Of a DNA stretch of 17,453 nt, positions 10,213 through 17,453 are shown in pieces. How positions within the stretch are numbered: position 1 is the stretch's first letter; each line of letters begins with the position of its first letter. This stretch comes from Isohypsibius dastychi (Eukaryota; Tardigrada; Eutardigrada; Parachela; Isohypsibiidae): contig JAQIWT010000590.1 of NCBI GenBank assembly GCA_034696485.1, forward strand, positions 1 through 17,453, in the 5' to 3' direction. A program made the translations under genes and the position numbers. The notes below the pieces were generated by a model. The model was not told the DNA's origin. It worked only from the letters and a program-made list of their open reading frames with translations, and made no database searches.

Positions 10213-13200
10213 TCCCAAATCTAGGAGCAACGCGTCATGTTTGATTGGAACGGGACCGGTGAAGGCGGAGCATCCTAAAGGGAAGCGGAGCATGTTCACT
10301 CTTTGAGGCTTCCCCAGTTGAGCCCGAGAATCCCTGCGGATCAGCGGAAGAGGGAATACCGCCCTACATTGTTCCTGCAAGCATTGACGCCCTTTCGTGA
10401 AAAACCCGGTAGGAGTCCAATCAGCGGATAAATTCAAAGAATGCGAGCATTATAATTTTCAGGAAAAACAACTGGTTATTGAAAAAATGTTCAAGTGCAT
10501 TAAAACTTATATATTGAATTTCAGTTTACATCCTAGTATTCATATTTTAGGCGAGAATAATGCAAAGTGTTTTTGATCCATGTTCTGTGAAATATGTCGA
10601 CTGAACTGGTTGAATTTCTACTTACCAAAATTTGAATTTTCTCTGATTTAGCCACATCTGTTTTGTTCTGAAACTTCACGCTCTTTATTCAAATAAAGTT
10701 TTTCCGGAGTACATCGACCTGTTTGCTAAAGCAGGTCTGTTTGCTTTTAGCCCAATTTCTCGATTAACTTCCAATTGTTTTAGCGCCGATGTCGAGACAA
10801 AAGAAATAAGAAGTTAGGAAAATAAAATACAAGCACTTGGTATTGTCAAGTTTGAGTGGAGATAATTGAATTGTTTCAGCCAAACCAAATCGACGCTGAA
10901 ATACACCGACCGCTTATCTTCAACAGCCGGATTCTGTTTGCTGTTTATGTTATCCTTAATTAATTGGATTCATTAGGTTCCGCCATCGAGCAGACACCTG
11001 ATCAAAATGAATTATTTTTTATCGTGATAATAATTGGTTTTGTGGAAATCTTTGACCGGAGGTCATCACTCTTTAACGATTTCAGACAATATCATTACTG
11101 ACCTTTGTGATAAATGATGGCGGCGGATGAATGAGCAGCAGTCACACTTTCAAATCAGATATCCATAACGAAGAACGTTAATCGTCTAAATCTTTATTCT
11201 ACACACTGTCAGTTTCAGGTAGCGTCTTTTGAAATGCAAGTATGCTCAAGGTGAATTGGTAAATTGATGGCCATTCATTTCTGGTCAAATGAACACGGTG
11301 GGGCTCGTGTTTTAAAGACAACAACCGGCCGCATGTTCTCTTATTCAAGTGTGACCTGTTGAGTAAATTTCATCGAACCTTTCAACAATTGATTAGTCCT
11401 CCTTCATTTGCTCGGCTTTTCTGATTAATTCAACCATAATCTGATTATTCTAAATCAGCGCATTCAGACTGGCAGCAGTTCGCTATTGTTATACCATCGC
11501 CCCTTTTGAAGATGTTCTATTTCAAATAACACAAAGAGTCTTGTCTTTCTTTTCAATGCAAAGAAAATTGAATTTTGAAAAAATCGGCAGATGGAAGTCA
11601 TTTGGCGGAAACCAAACTTTTAAACATGCTCTCATGATTGTGATCTACCATATCTGTAATTTGAAAATGGGACAACATATTTATTTGTGGTTTTAAAGTT
11701 TACGATTTCAAAAGCGACCGATTTCTAAATAGAATCACGAAATATCCACTGTTTCAGTGGAATCAACTAATAGCAGAATTCCAGATGGCCACCGATAAAG
11801 TTTCGCTATCTGCACGGTAAATGTTGAACGATGATAATTAAACACCGTCGGTATAAAAGTGGTAAAATATTCTCCAAATATGTATTTAAAATTTGGCGAA
11901 CAATGAGGAGCAGAATTTAGAATAATTTGCGGAATGAAACTGATAAGGAGCCTATGCGATTAAACGACTGTCATTTTCATTTGACCACGTGCGATTAGCA
12001 GAATCATGATCAACTTCAATAAACTTGTAATAAAATGAATGAGGGAAATACCATTTGTGACACACCTTGAATTATTGTTATTCGAGCTTTGCAGACTTCG
12101 TAAAGATAAGATTACGTTTTTACAGAGTGTTTCCTTGTTCTGGAGCGTTTATTAATTTTTGTCAATGGGTCCACTTGATGAGCCGGCACTGGGCGACAGC
12201 ACCGAAACGATTAGACTTCTGTGTCAACATCAAATGGGTTCCGCATCGGTGACGAGGATACATTTCTGAAATATGTTCCGAGTGGTTCATTTTAAAACGG
12301 AACATTAGTCACGCTTTATTTAAAGTAACTATGATTTGAGAGGGATTCTTCACCAATTTTTAAAAAGCGCTAATTTGATGCATTTCTTCTGCAGCCGTAT
12401 TACTGATGTACTGTTGAATTAATAACGTTAACGTCTGTGCCGAACTCGAGTTTCCATGTGGTTTCAATGAGATTTTCTATGCGAAATCTTTATCACGGCA
12501 CGTTGTAAGATTAATGGAAGATTACGTCTGAAAATCAAAATACGGGTAAGAACAAGAATATTAGAGCTACCAGTGTTCTTGGTAAGAAACGTCGAGCGAT
12601 CCAGGATTTTGCGGATGGACTGGACGACAGACAATTGTCAATCATATTAACAGCAAACAGCAACAGATGGCGCTGCGATCGCTGGTTTTCCGGCTAGAGT
12701 GGTTTTCTGGTTCAGCTGATTTATGGAATCAGTCAGTATGATAAACTATTGTGTTCTACATTTACCGATCCGCCATGTAAGGAGCTGCACCAACCACATT
12801 TAAAAACTTTTCATTATTTTCTGTTAACTGTGAGTACGAGGTACAGTTATTTGAGTTTGTACATGTAGAACGCCGGGGGGGGGGGGGGTGGAGGGCGATG
12901 AACAATACCGTATCCAACCACCTCGGCCAGTTTTTAGTGCAGCATGAAATATTTTCAAAATTGCAGAAACACGGAATGCGTATTACCTTTAAATAATGTC
13001 AGTTTCTGCAAAAGAATCGAATAAAATGGACAGCGTCCAGCCGGTCTGGTTGTTCTGAATCGAGTGACTCACCATATCCGTGGTTCATCTGTAAAATAAA
13101 CAGACCAAGATTTGACACCCCCTGCCTGCCATTTCCAGTTCCGTCCATTTTGCACGGCGTTGCATTTCACAAAGTTGAAGTTGATTTCCCATTCATGCAG
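10213..13200. other. Gene-poor region between the bHLH gene and the septin gene
   Basis: About 3 kb with no exon I can support. A 109-codon minus-strand open frame (10108-10437) overlaps the presumed bHLH promoter, matches no family I know and is probably chance. Imperfect short repeats occur near 10719-10745, where ctgtttgct appears twice and gacctg/caggtc are inverted. Otherwise it is AT-rich sequence with the poly-G run described separately. Confidence 0.5.
12875..12888 (+). repeat. 14-base poly-G run
   Basis: An uninterrupted run of 14 guanines, followed by tggaggg. Such runs are uncommon in an AT-leaning genome and prone to slippage and sequencing or assembly error, so the exact length is uncertain. 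It could form a G-quadruplex. Confidence 0.9.
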
Positions 13201-13204
13201 TTTG

Positions 13205-13229
13205 ATTGGTGTACCACAGCTTTATATGA
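13205..13229 (+). promoter_or_regulatory. Candidate septin core promoter (inverted CCAAT and TATA-like)
   Basis: attgg (inverted CCAAT) at 13205-13209 is followed by the TATA-like tttatatga at 13221-13229. This would place transcription start near 13255. A leader exon could then run to a donor at 13334 (gtaaat) and splice to the acceptor ending at 13458. It is inferred from motif and position only. Confidence 0.3.
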
Positions 13230-13458
13230 AATTGTTGTCAACATTCTTCAATAGCCTTTTGATGCTGGAAGCTCATCTCGCATAAAGTCGGCGAGGAAGA
13301 GAGCAAACGAGACAACGAGAATCTGGCCTGCGGGTAAATTGCGTTTTCGCTACTTCTTCTTCAACGCCGTGTGTGCTAGATTACATTTCTTCTCTTGACA
13401 CCAATTGCTTCTCATGTGTTTATGTGAGTATTTGTTGTAGGTTGTTGTGCTTACACAG

Positions 13459-13515
13459 GAATTCAGCCAACCCATCGCTAATCTGGAGAGCCCACGAGTT
13501 CCTGCCTTCGCCAAG
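13459..13515 (+). other. Probable 5' UTR part of the first septin coding exon
   Basis: ttacacag ends at 13458, so this exon probably starts at 13459 and runs to the donor at 13574. The reading frame is open here before the first ATG at 13516 (gccaagATG context). If an upstream exon supplied an in-frame ATG this stretch would be coding; joining it to the nearest plausible leader exon (donor at 13334) gives no in-frame ATG before a stop. Confidence 0.4.
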
Positions 13516-16500
13516 ATGCCAGTTCCAAACATGCCAAATCTTCGCCGGACCTATCAACCGTCATCGCTGAATGGTAAAGTTGTACTGTGGGAAAGTAAAC
13601 CAGTGCTTCGTGATCAAATTCCTAACAAGCTATGAAATGTTTTACGACCTACTTGCCTGATAAGAAATCACCCATGCTTTCCTTTGAGCATTTGGTTCTG
13701 TTTGCATTTCAATCAGTTCTCTGACTCGAAAAATGATTTCTGTGGATGATCATTATGATTTTGCATCGAATAGCACGAAACGTATAGTAGAATCTAGTCT
13801 TGCAGGTTCGAGCGGTTCGACAACTTCTTCACCATTCACCAACTTCCGCACAGGGAATGTTTCCCATTTCTCTCATGGAGGATCACCAGCGCCGAGCTCG
13901 TATGCCAGTCCTGTTCAGCGAAGTGAAGTGACAACTCCAAACAGCAACAGCAGTCTAGCTCCCACACTTCCCGCCAACCAGCCCTCTCTTTCAGCTGTTC
14001 CAGGAAAGTATAACGGTTACGCTGATTTGCCAAATCAGATTTATCGACGTTCGGTGCGGAAAGGCTTTGCTTTGAACGTGATTGTTGTGGGAGAAACTGG
14101 GACAGGCAAATCGACGTTTATCAATTCACTCTTCTCGACTGATATTTATAATGGGAAGGATTGTCCGGGAATCTCCAAACGCATTGGACAAACTATTCAT
14201 GTTGAGAAGACGCGGGTTACTTTGGTTGAGAAAGGCGTTCAGGCAAGTCAGCGCAGTTTATTGAATTACCATAAATGCGCAGCACCGGTTTTTATTTCGC
14301 CATAAACTAGAGTCGATTTTTTGGCTTCGTAACAATTGAATTCTTGCGTGTGGGTGGTGACTGACAGTATAATTAATTCGATAATTGTTGATCTGCTGAA
14401 GAACTGACCTATTGATCTACTTAAGACGGAGAACCGTTGAAGTCTGAAATTTTGAACGGTCTCTTTTACGGCGTGTCGTTATGAGATACTACTGTGGCTG
14501 CTGAGCTGTGGAAACAATGAAATAATGAAGCACTTGAATCTTGACATGATTGTCCGTTGTGGTTATCATTGTTAAATTCGGTGTCAACGTTTAGCAAAAC
14601 CAGCTGGAATCATTAATTCCGACTCTCCTGTACGTTTTTTTCTAAAGAATAAGCTTTTCTTTTCTGTTGAATGATTTTTCTTTTTATTTGTAGGTGCGTC
14701 TGACGATTGTTGATGTTCCTGGGTTTGGGCATTATGTTGACAACTCGAATGCTTGGGATTCAGTCGGTAAGTGCTAATTTCGTGGTTGGAAAGCACGAAA
14801 AACCACTGGCTAACGGCTAAGTGTTTTGTATGTATTGGCAGTGACTTACATTGACAAACGTTATCATGAATATTTGGAACGCGAAATGAGTGTCAAGCGC
14901 AACTTGGAGGAGCAGCAAGATGATCGCATTCACTGCTGCTTATACTTTATCGCTCCAAACGGCCATGGATTGCGGCCTCTTGACATTCAAGCCATGAAGG
15001 TACGTTGTAGGTGTAAACAGTCTTGAGATGAGCATTGTTGGGTCGGACCTGCCCACGCATTTAGCGGATTTAAATTTGCAAGTGATTTCCGCATGTGGAT
15101 GCCGGAATAACAATAGCAACGTTTTCAATTGCCTGTTTGCCGATCTGATTCTACCGACTTGATCAAACAGACTTTCTGGTTTAATACGTGAACTTTACAA
15201 TGTGATCTTGTAGACGGTAAGATTTACAAGGCAATCGAAGCAGCTTAGAAGGTTGGAAAGGTTTGAGAATTGTTTTTCTTTCTGACGTCAGTCAACATTG
15301 GTTTTTGCTCGCTTTGGCTGACCACGTAACAACAAACATGTTTCACCTCAAAAGGGCAAATTATTAGATTATGGTAACGGTGATGGAAAATGAGGCAGTA
15401 GGAGAAGAGGGAAAAAATTGTTTGGAGATATTCGCGACACGATCGAGGTGAGTAAAAGGCTCAGAAGCTCGATTTTCCCGAAACTCTCATTTCTTTTTGA
15501 GAAAAACTTGATCAGTATGGGTACCAAGCTTTGTAGCTTTGTGGCAGGAAGAAACTTCCACCAGTCCGAATTCGGCGAGCCTGTCTATATGCCCGCGAAA
15601 CTTGAATTTAATAACTTAGTTGAGTAATAACATCCGAATTGTGAAATGATCTAGAGGAAAAGGATATTTTTATTTATTTTGCAGGCTCTGGGAAAAAAAG
15701 TGAATGTGATCCCGATAATTGGCCGCGCCGACACGCTAACCACCGATGAATGCAAAGAGTTTAAAGAAAAGATTCGCCGGGAGCTCGCGGAGAACGATAT
15801 CAAACTGTATGATTTTCCAACTGATACAGATTTGGATGATGACGAGGAGGATGTGAAACGTGGATGCCGAAAAGAGCGTGATATCAAATCCATGTTGCCG
15901 TTCGCCGTTATTGGTAGCAATGCATTCATCGACACGAAAGATGGTCGACGAGTCCGAGGCCGGAAGTATCCGTGGGGAACTGTTGAGATTGACAATGTTG
16001 AGCATTGTGACTTCACAGTTCTTCGCCGGCTTTTATTGAGGATTTATTTGAGTGATCTGATGGATGTCACGAATGATGTTCACTATGAGATCTATCGTCG
16101 GGAATATTTCAGTAAAGCCGCGAAATCCACAATGGCGGTTGATGGAACGCCGGTTCAACATGGTGGGAAAGCGGAACAACGAAGTCCGTTGGCGCAGCTA
16201 GAAGTGGAAAAGAAGGATATGGAATCTCGTATTTCTCGGATGAATTCGGAGATGCAGTCGATTTTTGATCAGAAAGTTGCGGAGAAGGAAAAGAAGCTGA
16301 TTGACACGCAGAAAGATTTGGAAAAGAAATATCAGAATTGGGATCGTGATTTGGAGGCACAGAAAAATCAGACGGAACAGGAAAGAACCGAGCTGGAGAA
16401 TCAGAAGAAAATATTGGCGGATACGTTTCCGGGGCTTTATGAGTTAATTCAGCAAGAAATGACCCGTCTTGGTTCCGGTGATTCTAACAGCTCTAATGGA

Positions 16501-16587
16501 AGCCCGAATGGATCGGCCAGTGCTGCTACTATGTTGAAGAAAGCCGGAAAGTCAAAGAAAAGCTTTCTTGAGAACAGATTTATGTGA
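13516..16587 (+). CDS. SEPTIN7: Septin, septin-7/Pnut class, five coding exons
   Basis: A filament-forming GTP-binding protein of the cell cortex and cleavage furrow. Coding exons: 13516-13573, 13806-14242, 14694-14766, 14842-14999, 15685-16587, giving 542 residues. The N-terminal ~85 residues are Ser/Pro/Thr-rich. YADLPNQIYRRSVRKGF opens the conserved part, followed by P-loop GETGTGKST (from residue 115), the G3 position DVPGFG (172-177) and the G4 position GRAD (255-258). The septin unique element includes RKYPWG (335-340) and HCDFTVLR. A charged coiled coil spans about 409-489, and the tail is Ser/Gly/Asn- then Lys-rich. LPNQ, LYFIAPNGHGL and the coiled coil fit septin 7/Pnut, usually the central or end subunit of septin rods. 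Intron 14243-14693 is GC-AG (gcaagt donor); the others are GT-AG. An alternative ATG at 13733 gives a 547-residue form with a different N-terminus. The true first exon is the least certain part. Confidence 0.92.
13733..13805 (+). CDS. Alternative first coding segment of the septin gene
   Basis: ATG at 13733 opens a frame continuous with the main septin exon at 13806, adding 24 specific residues (starting MISVDDHYDFASN) in place of the 19 upstream ones. An acceptor-like tttcaatcag ends at 13716, 16 bases before the ATG, so a leader could be spliced on here. In the spliced isoform this segment is the end of intron 1, with acceptor cttgcag at 13805. Both versions keep the septin frame. Which is used cannot be decided from sequence. 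Confidence 0.45.
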
Positions 16588-17453
16588 ATGTTTTTGCTGC
16601 GCATTTTATGGATGATTTTGGCAATAATTCCACCCCTAGAAGAGGACCAATTTTTTGTATTATTCGTTCTTCCTACATCGACTTTTCTCTTTTCTCGAAT
16701 CTTCCACGAGCAATCACTGTTATTAATTTTGCTCAACTACTTACGTTTTTGGATTTAGTCTTTGGAAAAGAGTTTGTTGTGACGGATATGATTTTCAGTG
16801 CTTCTCGTGAATAACATTTTTTAGTTGAAACCAGATGAGTGAGTGTCCTCGTGTTATATCTACAGGATCTGTACACTAGAATCTTTTCTCACATCTATTC
16901 TATACAGCGGCAACTACAACAATATCGGATGAATACGCTCATAGATGGCGTTGCAAGCTCGATCTGACGAGAAGTGTAGAACGACACCCGAAACTCGAAA
17001 AATTATTACCGTTTTTGGACAAAGCTTACTACTTGCACAAAGAATTTGTTCGGAAGACTAACTGAGGATCCATCTGTCACGCCACCACAACGGGTAAAAA
17101 AAGATGACATTTTTGAGTGGATCCGGTCAGGGTGACATTTTAAAAAGTAATTTATAATTAGCGTATTTGGAACGGTTGAAAATTTACAGATTCTCCATAA
17201 TGAGGATTGTTTGTCACCACAAAACTGGTTGACGTCATAGTTATCTCTGAAATGAATTCTTGGCGTTTGATACAAGCTGACGATGTTTTCTTCCAAATTG
17301 AAAAATGTTCACAACCGTGGCTATACATATGCAATAACGGACATTTATTTCCAGCTCCACCAAGGAGTCTGGTAAGAATATTCCTCTTCGTCAGAAGCAG
17401 GAAGTATAGCGATTCTGCGACCAAAGCCCATCACCATAGACCAACATCAAAAA
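16588..17453. other. Septin 3' flank and unassigned sequence
   Basis: The septin 3' UTR must begin here. No exact AATAAA is visible; gaataac near 16810 is the nearest look-alike. Two overlapping minus-strand open frames (17006-17296 and 17158-17424) show no recognisable motif. A strong acceptor (tttatttccag, ending 17354) and a strong donor (gtaaga, from 17372) enclose 17 bases on the plus strand, which may be chance. No gene is supported. Confidence 0.4.

Noticed and set aside
10108-10437. 109-codon minus-strand open frame
   Set aside because: It overlaps the presumed bHLH promoter and inverted repeat, has no recognisable motif and no conserved residue pattern.
10716-10745. Short inverted repeat gacctg/caggtc with a repeated ctgtttgct
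   Set aside because: Arms of six bases around a ten-base centre are expected by chance in 17 kb, and no gene context gives them meaning.
15000-15684. Possible extra septin exon in the long fourth intron, such as the open frame 15418-15627
   Set aside because: Joining AMK directly to ALGKKVNVIP matches septin 7 with no gap, so no coding exon is missing there.
17006-17424. Two overlapping minus-strand open frames near the right edge
   Set aside because: No motifs and no supported splice structure; they lie in different frames over the same DNA.

Overview
The window looks like nuclear DNA from a small-intron invertebrate, most likely a nematode. The evidence is metazoan protein families, compact genes with many 55-65 base introns, short T-rich acceptors such as tttcag and ttgcag, and good acceptors 8-16 bases upstream of several start codons, the arrangement expected for spliced-leader trans-splicing. 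Other small-intron ecdysozoans such as tardigrades are not excluded. I see no bacterial, viral or transposon genes and no CRISPR array or tRNA.

Layout. Bases 1-1074 (+) are the 3' part of a DHX33-type DEAH-box RNA helicase, cut by the window edge inside helicase motif V. After a 429-base spacer, 1504-3950 (+) is a complete 11-exon asparagine synthetase. I placed its exon borders by hand; they give a 556-residue protein that aligns end to end with animal ASNS. A gene-poor stretch of about 5.3 kb follows. At 9264-9896 (-) is a single-exon, 210-residue neurogenin/NeuroD-type bHLH factor, with a TATA-like box, an inverted repeat in the promoter region and a 13-base perfect inverted repeat in the 5' leader. 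Another 3 kb of apparently non-coding DNA, including a 14-base G run, separates it from a septin gene at 13516-16587 (+). This is the septin-7/Pnut class, with five coding exons, a GC-AG intron and two possible N-termini. The last 0.87 kb holds the septin 3' flank and nothing I can assign.

How they work together. These look like unrelated single-copy genes, not a functional system: RNA helicase/ribosome biogenesis, asparagine synthesis, neural specification and cytoskeleton. The housekeeping genes are compact, while the bHLH gene sits alone with large flanks, the usual appearance of a developmental regulator with extended cis-control. I did not find a previously undescribed system. The points most worth checking are the septin's GC-AG intron, its alternative 5' exon and its altered GTPase motifs; the symmetric hairpin around a possible 44-base leader intron of the bHLH gene; and the near-duplicate splice junctions of ASNS introns 1 and 2.
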